Source: Biomphalaria glabrata (Eukaryota > Mollusca > Gastropoda > Planorbidae). From it: a DNA stretch of 64,000 nt. The notes beneath the pieces were generated by a model. It saw only the letters and a list, made by a program, of their open reading frames with translations, searched no databases and was not told the origin of the DNA. The number at the start of each line of letters is the position of its first letter. Position 1 is the first letter of the stretch. Below, one piece after another: positions 24,780-36,471 of this stretch. The translations under genes were made by a program, and so were the position numbers. Where the stretch lies: NCBI RefSeq assembly GCF_947242115.1, contig NC_074713.1:25075378-25139377 (forward strand), given 5' to 3'.

Positions 24780-26250
24780 CGCATGGGCGAATAAGAAAAG
24801 GAAGTGACAACGCGTCCTTAATAATCAACATAAACAACTTGGTCTAAAATTTAGTTTAGTGATCTAATCGATCTCTACTGTATCTCTAGTCTAGATGTCT
24901 GTAGATCTAGTAAACTTAACCCCACAACTGAATCTGAATTGAACAGTAAAATATAGATCTAGTTACATTCTAGTAGGTGGATTTCTAGATGCATATTTAT
25001 ATTCTAAATACAGGTCTAGATCTATCATTAGTAATTTAATATAGATCTATAATCTAATTTTACATTTATTAATATTATTATTCAATATTACTAAATATTA
25101 GATCTAATATTGAGATATTCATATATTAATATATTCATAGATCTATTCTATATACTATTATCTAGATCTAGAGATATATAATTATTATAATAGATCTATA
25201 TTGTATTATAATTATTCAATTATTGTATTAATACTCAGACTTAAACTTAAATAATAGACTCTAATCTCATCTAATGATACTAATGATAGTAATGTCTCTA
25301 TACTATCTATACTGTCTATACTCTATTGTCTCTATATAAGTATATTGACTAGATTTATATAATTATAATTCTTCTGACACTTCTGTCTTCTGTTAAAATT
25401 AAATAAAAGTATATTTTTAAATATAAATAAAAATATAAATTATAATGATATAAATTATAATCTACTAAAATTCTAAAATCATCTACTTTTACTACTTAGT
25501 CTTAGATCTAGTTAATAAAAACTTAATTCTTAAACTTAAGTTAATCTATATTTATATATTTATATAATCTATAATATATCGGATGATATATCTATAACTT
25601 GTGTTATACTATGTAACTATACTGACTATAACTATAGTTTCTATAGATATAGTCAGTATAGTTATAGATTATAGAGTCTAGTACTTATATATATTATATA
25701 TTAAATATATACTAGATTTAACTAGATCTATATTCTATACAGTGTATACTATACACAGTACTTTACTATGTAGCTAGACTACTAATACTACTATAGACTT
25801 ATAGATTATAGATCTATATTATTCTATATTAATAATATTATTTATATAATATTATTAATATTATAAATATAATAATTAGATCTATATAATTTATATTGTA
25901 ATATAAATTAATTTTATTAAGTATTATAAATTTAATAAATATAAACCAAAGTTAAAGTAAGTTAACTAGAATTAGATATAGGTAGATCTCTACTCTATAA
26001 TTAGTATAATAATAATTACTATACTGACTAGATCTTTATTATTGTTAATAATAAGGCTTGTCTTGAATCTGAAGATTAGTGAGAAATGCAGTATTTCCCG
26101 TGGCTGCACAGCCCCAGCTGTGACCTACATATTTTGCGACATCCATATAGTCAATATAGATTTATAATTTATACATAATATTAGATCTAGATCTATATTA
26201 GATTATTAGATCTAGAATATACACATAGAGTAAAGCTGCCTTATGCCTTT
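24780..26250. repeat. AGATCT-rich AT low-complexity DNA, second block
   Basis: Extremely AT-rich, dominated by AGATCT, CTATA and ATAATATTA words. It includes the diverged dispersed repeat at 26060-26155. A short inverted repeat is present at 25612-25670 (ACTATACTGACTATA / TATAGTCAGTATAGT). No genes. Confidence 0.55.
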
Positions 26251-27113
26251 TGCATACCGTATAGGACATCTCTCCTTATTTTTATTAATGCATTGTTATT
26301 TTGATAGTTAGTACAGAAGTAATGTGGTATAATGGTGCGCCATCCATTTTTCTATTTTTTAACATATACATTTAGTTTTGTATACCTATGCAAGATCGTT
26401 TTTCTACTAGGCAATAAAGTACACTGGTATGAAAGCATGTTATTTGACTGTGTACACATGAATGGGGGGTTTCTGGAACTAAGGCTACTGTATAGCCTAA
26501 TGATGCATTAGCCAAGCAAGACCTATTAGATATATTTGGCTTCAGGATTGAAAGGAGAACACGTATATTACACTTCTTTTGCTTTCCATTAAACCTACTC
26601 AGAGTTATAGGGGGTGTTGGAAAGGTTAACCATTTTAGAAAATGCTACAACATCGAACGATTATTTTTTTTTAGTGTTCATGTATTTTTATGCGATGTTT
26701 TCTTTAATGTTCTAAGCAAAATTAAACATAATCATTTAATTTTTAGTATCTTAAACACAACAAAACACACAAGCAATTTATAAATTCATGTTTATTAAAC
26801 ATTATTTTGACAAAAAACTAATTTGTTTGGTAGGAATTACCAAAAACTTTTTTTTTCAGATTTACTTCCCTTTGCCCCCAAAAATAAGTTATATTAAATA
26901 TGCTCTCCCCTGCCATTGCTAAATCTAGTGATAGCATTGACTTTACCTAAATTTTGAACTATCACTGTGACATGTATATGACAATTAGTCTTTTCTTTTG
27001 CACTTGGTAGTTCACCTCTTGCTTGACCAGAAAATAAATACCTGAAATGAAAGAATTAGATGATTAAAACATTTTTTAAATGCATTTTGTTTGATATGGT
27101 CTACACGGTACGT

Positions 27114-28314
27114 GACGTTTTGGCGCCGCCGTTTTGGCGCGAGCCGTTTTCGCAACGGGACGTTTTGGCGTGAGATATCATTTGATGATAATTTAATAAG
27201 CACGTAACTTTTATAATAATGTTTATTTGACTCTACCATAATATTGTATGTATAGTATGAATTCTAACACCGTTCAGTGAATTTTTTTTTTTTTTAATTA
27301 TAAAGGTTTTGCTTATTTCATGAATATAGGCCTATAATAGGTCAGATTCCTGAATGGTAATGACATGTTATATGTGAGTTCTGCTAATCGCACTGGATGA
27401 CATTTTTGGATTTCTTTCCAAAAGATTTTGTTTTTTTTTTGACATTAGTGTAATATACGAATTAGCTAAGTGTCACACTGTAACACATCTCGCATTGACG
27501 CAGGTAGAGATAAACAAATGAAGACAAGACCAGCACCGAGCACTGGTCGTTGGCGTCATGCGTCTGGCGATCATCTCCTTGGGAATGGTCATTACATGTG
27601 ACACCTATCCCGCCCCCTCTCTTCTACTCACATTTCACTCCTTGTATATACTCTTTCCTCCACCCCTCCCCTCTCTCACGCGTAAGATGATAATCTGTTT
27701 CTAGCACTCCACTTGACATCCCTAGGTGCGAATTTATAATCCTTAATCTTTAATTCCGAGAGCGGCCCAAAGTCTACCCCTCTCCGGGGAGACCAGCCGC
27801 TTTCTAAACGAAAAAAGTATATTGACACAGACAAGAGAATCAATGTAATTGTACAAACTTATCAACAGAGGTATTTTGAGAAACATGGTACATGTATTAT
27901 ATTTTTACTTATTATTAGCAAGTGTTTGGTATGTATAGCTGGAGATACCATACAGTCATTAAACAAACCAATGTTAATGTAAAGAAATAATTGCATCAAT
28001 TTTTAGTCTATCTTCGTTTCATTTTGTTTTTTATTTCTTTTTTTTTTTTTAAATTTAAAGTAATATCTTAAAAAACTTTTTGAAAATAAAAGTGTGCCTC
28101 TTAATAAACACACATACACAAGCCAAAATGTTTATTAAAGAAAATGATGTGAAAAACAAACACACATTTACATTTAGTACGTGAAAAATATGTCTTAACA
28201 CTCGTGCAAAACATAGATATGAATAATTCTTTTAAAAGAAATAATACAATAAACGTAAATAATGTATATCGCGCCAAAACGACCTTAGCGCCAAAACGGC
28301 GGCGCCAAAACGTC
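27114..28314. mobile_element. 1.2-kb element bounded by perfect 27-bp TIRs
   Basis: The left end (27114-27140) begins GACGTTTTGGCGCC and is repeated perfectly inverted at 28288-28314. Extra GTTTTGGCG words follow inside both ends. No target duplication was found and no transposase frame. The interior includes a relatively GC-rich stretch 27480-27800 and a CT-rich tract 27610-27680. Confidence 0.6.
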
Positions 28315-28756
28315 CTGCTTCAGGTCTACAAGGTGTTTGATGTCGTAGTCAGTAAAACATTTTTAAATGCATGTTGTCTGATATGGTTTACAAGGTGTTT
28401 GATGTTGTAGTCAAGGAAAATAATTTGTCTGGCGAAGTTTACATTTTGTCATACCTACCCCCCCCCTCCTCTCTCTCTCTCTCTCACTCTCTCTGTGCAA
28501 TTTGAAACAACGTAACACTGACTTTACAAATGCTCCACTGTAGATATCCGTACTTCCTAGAATTTAGAATCCACACAGGAATAAAATGTGAATGCTAGAA
28601 CGCTCTTATCTCCTTTTATACTCCTGATCGAAATTAAGATCTATAAAGAATGTATAGCCTCTATTTATATTTAGTCCCCTTAGAATCTTATGACCAATTT
28701 TTAGCTTTAATACAAGAATAGTTGTTTCTTGAATAATAAACTAAAGTTTCCCTTTC

Positions 28757-29014
28757 AGATCTTGTGGTCTATAGGGCAGATGATGTAAAGGTCATCTGTT
28801 TTTGTGGCCCACAGTTAACGAGGGTGTCATGGCCAGCACAATGACCAACCGTCTATACTTTTGCCCAACTAATGTCAGGTACCCAATAGAGCTAGGTGGA
28901 CTCAGAGGCGTCCGTAGATCCCGAAATGAAAAATCCCAGTCTTCACCAGGATTCGAACCCTGGACCCCGCTTTGGAAGCTTTACCGCTCAGCCGCCATGC
29001 CTCCTCTTGAATAA
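28757..29014 (-). mobile_element. tRNA-derived SINE, family A
   Basis: Reverse complement of the 16063 copy: the B box GGTTCGAATCC (28948-28958) and head GGCGGCTGAGCGGTAAAGC are better preserved than in the other copies. The overlapping reading frames are SINE artefacts. Confidence 0.8.
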
Positions 29015-29905
29015 TAATAATGTACAAAAAAACTTAAAACTTCCCTTGTTTTTAAGAACAGATGGATTCATAAATATTTTCATAAAATACTACTGACTGG
29101 TTTAAGTTTGTATTTTTATGAAAAGATCTCTTCTATCGCTGAGCGGATTAGTATGAAATTTTGTACACAGTTCTTGACAGATTCCCAGCCTGAATGCCGC
29201 AATTCACCAAAAACCAAAAGCTTTCTGTTAAGCCTTGTATTTTATTTTTGTTTTTTACCTAAAGGGCCACATTCTATACATATATAAAGCATAAATACAA
29301 ATAGCGCTAAAAATATGACATTATTTTTTAAAGCAAATTTTCTTTCTTTTTCCCTAATTCAACTTATTTTTAATTGTCTTTACATCATATTGTATTTTTA
29401 TTACTGCTTCCTTTTAGACATGATTGAAGGAAAGAACAACACTTAGCGTCAAAAAAATAAACCTTTTTTTTTTGTTTGTTTGAAAGAGCAAAGATTAATG
29501 CTTGTATTCGTGTGTAGAGTAGCACTGTCTTTTCTCTAGATCTAGAGGTAAATTTCCTATAGATTTAGAATTTAGAATCCACAGAATTGTAAGAGTGAAT
29601 GTGAGGGATTATTCACAGACCTTTTGGATTATCTAAGATATCAAATTTGTTTTCAGGGATGGAAGTTAGTTATTTTATATATTCATGTGTTCTATAATTC
29701 ACAGGCTATAATAAATGTTGTGTGTGTGTTGGGGGGGGGGCATTCAAAAAGGGTCAAAGAAACAATTGCAATTAATAATGGATATTTTCTTTTCACACAG
29801 TTGAGCTGTACATTTTCTTTTGCTTAACAGATTGGCCACAATGTTTAGCTTTGGGAGGATATTCCCTGCTTGTAAAAGTAAAGTATTTCATAACTTGCGA
29901 ATTAA

Positions 29906-30147
29906 TTGGCAGATGATGTAAAGTTCATCTGTTTCTATGGACAAGGGTAAACAATGGTGTCATGTGGTCAGAACAACGACCAGCTGCCTTTACTTTCCCT
30001 AACTAATGTCAAATACCCATTAGAATTGGGTGGACGCAGGGGAGTCCTAAAAATCCTGAAATTCAAAATCCCAGTCTAGCTTAAATTTGAGCCTGAGACG
30101 CATTGGTTCAGAAGCCAAGCACTTTACCACTCAGCCACCATGTCCCA
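29906..30147 (-). mobile_element. tRNA-derived SINE, family A, diverged
   Basis: Same order of body words as 16063 and 28757 in inverse orientation, with the head GGTGGCTGAGTGGTAAAGTGC. The B box is degenerate. Confidence 0.75.
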
Positions 30148-31136
30148 TACTTGAGCTTTAGTTAATTCTTTTCATATTTATGCTTGCAAAGTAATAGTGT
30201 TAAAAAGAATGGTACACCTAATACTATTAAAAACTGTGTTCCTTTTCAGTCTGGCTATCTTTAGAATGTTATAGAAGGCCAAATCTGTGGAAGTAAAATC
30301 CTTGTCTAAAAACTATAAAGTTACAGGCCAATAAATGCTTGCTATTGATTTCTCCCTCATGCATCTTTACAGCCAACACTGATGCTGAAAAATATTTCAA
30401 GTTAAATAGTTGTGCCTGCAACAGCTGTGAAGTTTCATACACAGCTTTTTTTCATTTGCGCTGACATGTGGTTATTCTTGTGGGAAAAAAAATACAATTA
30501 ACTTTTTTCTTTCATAAACTATTTATATATCTTTTGTTTCTACTGTTAGCATCTTTTCCACACAATGTAGATCTAGTATTTTGTTTAGCTATTTAATTTA
30601 TAAAAAAAGCTACACATGTTACAAGGATAGCATATGTTATAACAAATTAAAGTTAGGTATTGTTATACATTGTGCTGAGATGTCGCATAAAGTTTACATA
30701 CTAGCTATATTGTAGTCTCAGACATTAAATAGATACAGAGTCAAACCTCTTGATAATAAACATCCAGTTATTGATAGTGAATTTATTGATGGACTGAAGT
30801 AGTTTAATAACAATGAAATATTGTATCTCTCATTACATATTAGATAGTCATTGTAAGCTTAGAAAAGTTATTTTTACTTTACTGATCAACATTTCATTTC
30901 ACTGAGTTTAAAGAATCTTTCTGTTTCAGTTCATTTTTTTAAGCCAAATTTTTACATTGTAAATATTAACCAAATTTCTCCCTTTTTTTTATTATCACAG
31001 AAAACTTCATAAAATTAAAGATGCTGGATTCAATATATATGGCGCTGGTCATCCATCTTTTTTGTGAACACAATTATTAAAGGACATGCATAATTATTGT
31101 TATTGTTGAACTATTTATCTGATATATCAATTAACA

Positions 31137-34100
31137 ATGACTCCATCTATTTGTAAGGTAAGAAATGCATCAATGACTAAATAACTTTGCCTTGAAACAT
31201 TTTTTGTAGCCTTAGTAGTAGGGGAAAAGCTGCTACTAGTTTTGTTTTGTTACATTCTTATTTCAAAAACTTGCAGCTTGCTTGGCTAAATGTTATCTTT
31301 TGAAAGCAAATATTTATTTTTTTAAAATTAGATATGTACGTCAATTTTTTAATTAAAAAAACAACACAATTTTTATAAAGCTTATATCAACTCACTCTGT
31401 CTGTCTGGTAAAAAGTTTGTACGTTATTTCTTGTACACCCAATGAAATCTTTTACCACTCTTGTCATGGCAGTCTTTTCATGCTTAGTAGTATATTGTAG
31501 TAATAGGAAAGACTCCACTTACAGCTCAACCTTCACAGCAGAAGTAACCATGGTTGGGCTGAGGGAGCCGTATCCAAGCATGATTATCTAATTAATGGCT
31601 GACCACAGATACAAGAGTCTGAGTTGGCGAATGGCTAACTCTGCCTATTAAAGCCTTTTTTTTAAAAAATTTGTACAATTATGAACACTCAAATACCTTC
31701 TTACATTTCTTAAACAAAAATATACATTTTTGGAAAATTATTAGTAGCTTGTACAATAGTTAAAGCAGAAATGACAATGACATATATATATATCCTGATC
31801 TTTGCACCGAATTTGAGAACAAATTAGAGGAAGCTTTTAAAAACTTCTCTGTGACTGAGGTAGAAAAAAGCTGGACGTTTATGCGTGATACAATCTACCA
31901 AACATCATCACTGGTCTTTGGAAACAAAACCAAGAAAAGCGAAGACTGGTTTGAAGCTAGTCTACCAGAAATGGAAACTGCCACTGCGAACAAGAGAGCA
32001 GCCATGCTAATCTACAAGAAGGATCCCACCCCAAGCAACTTAAAAAGGCTCAGAGCTGCACGTAACAATGCCCAAAGAGTAGCGAGACAATGTGCTAACA
32101 AATACTGGCAGGAGCTATGCGAAGATATTCAATCTTGTGCCGACTGTGGTGACATAAGAGGACTATATGAGGACATGAGAAAAGCCTTTGGACCTCACAC
32201 CAGCAAGTGTGCTCCGCTCAAGTCAAAAGATGGCTCAATCATCAGCGATCGTGCGCTGCAAATGGAACGATGGGTTGAACACTATGCAGAACTCTACCAG
32301 ATTGAAAACGCCATCTCACCAAATGCTGTTTCCAACTTCCCATCACTTCCGGTTTTGACGGAATTAGACGAAACGCCCTCAGTAAAGGAGCTGAGCATTG
32401 CCATTGACATGCTTGCACATGGGAAAACACACGGAGGAGATGGCATCCATGTTGAAGTAATTCAGGCTGGAAAACATGCCCTAATCAAACCACTCCATGA
32501 ACTGCTAAGCTTGTGCTGGGAACAAGGAATGGTCCCCCAGGAATTGAAAGACTCCAACATTGTTACAATTTATAAAAATAAAGGCGACCGCTCTGATTGT
32601 AACAATTACAGAGGCATCTCACTGCTTAGCATAGTCGGAAAGGCTTTTGCTAGAGTATTACTAAAGCGATTACAGATCCTGGCAGATCGTGTTTATCCAG
32701 AGTCGCAGTGTGGCTTTAGGGCAGGTAGATCTACAACAGATATGATTTTCTCTCTTCGGCAGCTACAGGAGAAGAGCAGAGAACAAAAGCAGCCCCTCTT
32801 CATAGCATTTATTGATTTGAACAAGGCCTTTGACCTTGTTAGCAGAAGCGGTCTGTTTGCTGTACTAGAGAGAATTGGCTGCCCAAATAAGTTAAGAAAA
32901 CTAGTGTCAGCTTTTCACGAAAATATGCAGGGCACCATTCAGTTTGAAAGTTCTTCCTCCAGGCCATTCTCCATTAAGAGCGGTGTCAAACAAGGATGTG
33001 TACTGGCCCCTACACTATTTGGCATCTTCTTCTCAGTCGTACTATCCAGTGCTTTTAAATCCCTGGAAGACGGAATATACATCCATAGCAGATCCGATGG
33101 AAGGCTCTTTAACCTGGCACGTCTTAAAGCCAAAATGAAAAGGCGTCGTATCTTGATAAGGGAGCTGCTGTTTGCCGATGACGCGGCACTCGTATCTCAC
33201 TCACAAGGAGGTCTACAGAAGCTAGTGAACGCCTTAGCAGCTGCTTGTCAAGAGTTTAGCCTTACTATAAGTCTCTCCAAGACCGAAATTCTGGCACAAG
33301 ACGTCGCAGAAATACCTATAATACAAATTGGGAACCACACCCTTTCAGTGGTGCAGGAATTTACCTACTTGGGTTCAACAATTGTCAGTAACCTAGACTT
33401 AGACATCGAGCTGACAAAAAGGATAGGAAAAGCTACCACAGCATTGGCAAAACTCTCCAAGCGCGTCTGGGAAAATGGTAAATTGACCACAGCGACCAAA
33501 ATCCTAGTCTACAACGCCTGTGTTGTGAGCACTCTCCTTTATGGCAGTGAGAGCTGGTCAACATACATGTACCAAGAGCACAGATTGAATAGTTTCCACT
33601 TGCGCTGCCTGAGACGCATAATGGGCATCTCTTGGAGGGACCATGTCTCCAATCAGGAAGTTTTAAGATTGGCCAATATGAACAGCATGTATGCTCTCCT
33701 GACACAAAGAAGATTACACTGGCTCGGACATGTCACCCGCATGCCAGATGGCAGAATCCCGAAAGATATCTTATATGCTGAGCTTGTGGAAGGAGTCAGA
33801 CCCAAGGGCCGCCCAAGACTAACATATAGAGATGTCTGCAAGCGAGACATGAGAGCCTCAGGCATCAGCGAAAGTATGTGGGAAGACATAGCCAAAGACC
33901 GGAGTGCATGGAGACAGACTGTGCGTGCTGGGACAACCCTTGCTGAGAACAAAAGAATTGAAGCGGCTTTAATCAAGAGGGAAAAAAAGAAAGCTGCCCT
34001 GTCTGCTAGCCCTAAATCAGAGGCATACACATGTACGAATTGTGGCAAAGTCTGCCGTTCTAGAATTGGCATGATTAGCCACACCAGATTCTGACCCGTC

Positions 34101-34163
34101 TCAAGATTAAGCCAAAACCAGTGACTCATTTGGGCGCATCCATTGCCTTTCGAGACAAAAGGA

Positions 34164-34206
<43 letters not shown>

Positions 34207-36430
34207 TTATACATGAAGAGCTTCATGTCGCGTTTGCATACATCCGTATAATGTAAAAGTGGGTGACACTGGCAACTGGGAAGAGGTGGCACTGGACAGA
34301 TCCACAATGGAGAGAGAGCATAAAGGAAGTCACACAAGAAGTCGTAAAGGGAAAAGATCGTCTCTCGAGACGTACAATGCCACAGATATATATATATATA
34401 CACACACTGGCGGATCCCCCCCCCCCCACTCGGCCGACCCCCCCAAGGGGGGAGGGCGGACGATTTTTAGTATAGAATTTACATAATTTGTATGCGAATT
34501 TATTTCTTATGTTAATAATATATACTAATTTTTTATATTTCTACCTATTTTTAGATTATTTGCCGCCCCCCCCCCCCATTATGTTGGCCGATATGGTGGG
34601 TTCGGGAGGGGGCGATGGCATCAATCTCGGGTGGGGGGGGGGTCCAATTTATTTGTAGAAACCACAGCTTGCTAACAGAATTAATTAAATATCTATATGA
34701 TTAAAACTTGTTATTGATATTCAAAGTAATCTGTATAAAATGTCTATCCCCTGTTAGCCAATTTGGGTGGGGTGGGTAGGGGGGAGCGAATACATCTACT
34801 GCCCTTCCAACCTAAACCCTTTGAGTTGGGGTGGGCGGTTCTACTTTTAATTAGAAATTATAGTTTGTGAACAAAATTAGTTGAATTACAATATAATTTT
34901 TATATTATATCGCTACATTTCTGGTATCTTAGCCGATTCGGTGAGGTGGGGGGATGATTGCTTCTGCTGCCCTTCCCACTCTAGCCCTCTGAATGGGAAG
35001 GGGGGCGGTTCTATTTTTATGGAGAAATCATAGTATGTGAACAAAATTAGTTGAATATCTATATAATATAAACTACGTATTGATATGTGAACCCATTGTA
35101 TATTATGTCGCACCACACTCTAATCTCAAATTTTTTATTAGTAAATATAAATGAAAAAAGGTTGTACCAGGTGGGAGGGGCGATATATGCAATCACCTTC
35201 CCCCCATCGGACAAACCAATACTTTTTTCTTTTTGTATTTCAGTTAAGAAATTACAAAATAAAAAAAATCTGTCACTAATATAATTCATATATAATTCAT
35301 ATATGCTATAAATTAAATTCTTATATCGAGTCGCCCCACCCCTATTCTTTAATGCCAAATGCAATCATTAGCAGAAATTATAAAAAGGAGCGAGGGTTAA
35401 TCATTTTCACTCTACCGCCCCTCCACTTTCCAGACAGAGTTTATGTAATTTCACATGAATTTATCATAATTATTTTAAGAAAGACTTTGCTTTGGAAAAG
35501 TTATAATTCAAACGAAATTTTTCAGTAAAAGAGTCACGATTGAGATGAGTTCTAAACCCAGATAATCTTTTCCTAGTCGCCTTTTTCCAACCTTTACTCA
35601 ATCTGATATTTCTCTAGTTAAATAAATTTGGGACTATAACTCACAATGTATGCTTGAATTTTATTGAATATTTTTTTCGGCGGCAATCCTCAAAGCCTTA
35701 ATCTAAATATGTGGGGTATCTCATCTTTTAAAGGAACAAATCGGTTTTATTTGCAATGTATTAAGGGTCTATAAATTCATATTAGAACATTTTTCAACAT
35801 TATTCAAAAGGTCCTTTATAATACAATGAATAATGAGCTTTAGGTCAGGAGAATGCGCTTCTTCGGTGATGAATGCAAGAAAACGCTTTTTGCGTTGGGG
35901 CTTCACCCCAAACTTCACTGATGAGTGAAAAGCTGTAGATGTCAGGAGAATGCGTTACTGCAATGAAGAATGCAAGAAAACGCTTTTGGCGTCAGGGCGA
36001 AATTTAATGATGAAATTTCAAGAGAATGCGTTTCTGCAGTGAAGAATGCAAGAAAACACTTTTTGCGTCAGGGCTTTGCCCCAAACCCCATTGATGCTTG
36101 ATGAGCTGTAGATGTCAGGAGAATGCGTTTCTGCTGTGAAGAATGCAATAAAATGCTTTTGACACTGATAAATAATGAGCTGTAGGGTATATGTCTGGAG
36201 AATGCGTTTCTCCAGTGAAAAATGCAAGAAAACGCTTTTTGCATCAGGGCTTTGCCCCGAACCACACTGGGGAAGCTTACGGCGCTCCCCCAGACCCCCA
36301 AGCTTGCAATAGAAATATATATATATATACGCACATTTATGCATAGGGTTAGGGTTTACTGGGCGTTAGGGTTAGGGTTTGGAAAAAAATCACCCCCCCC
36401 CCCCACTCCTAAGTTCTGGATCCGCTAGTG

Positions 36431-36471
<41 letters not shown>

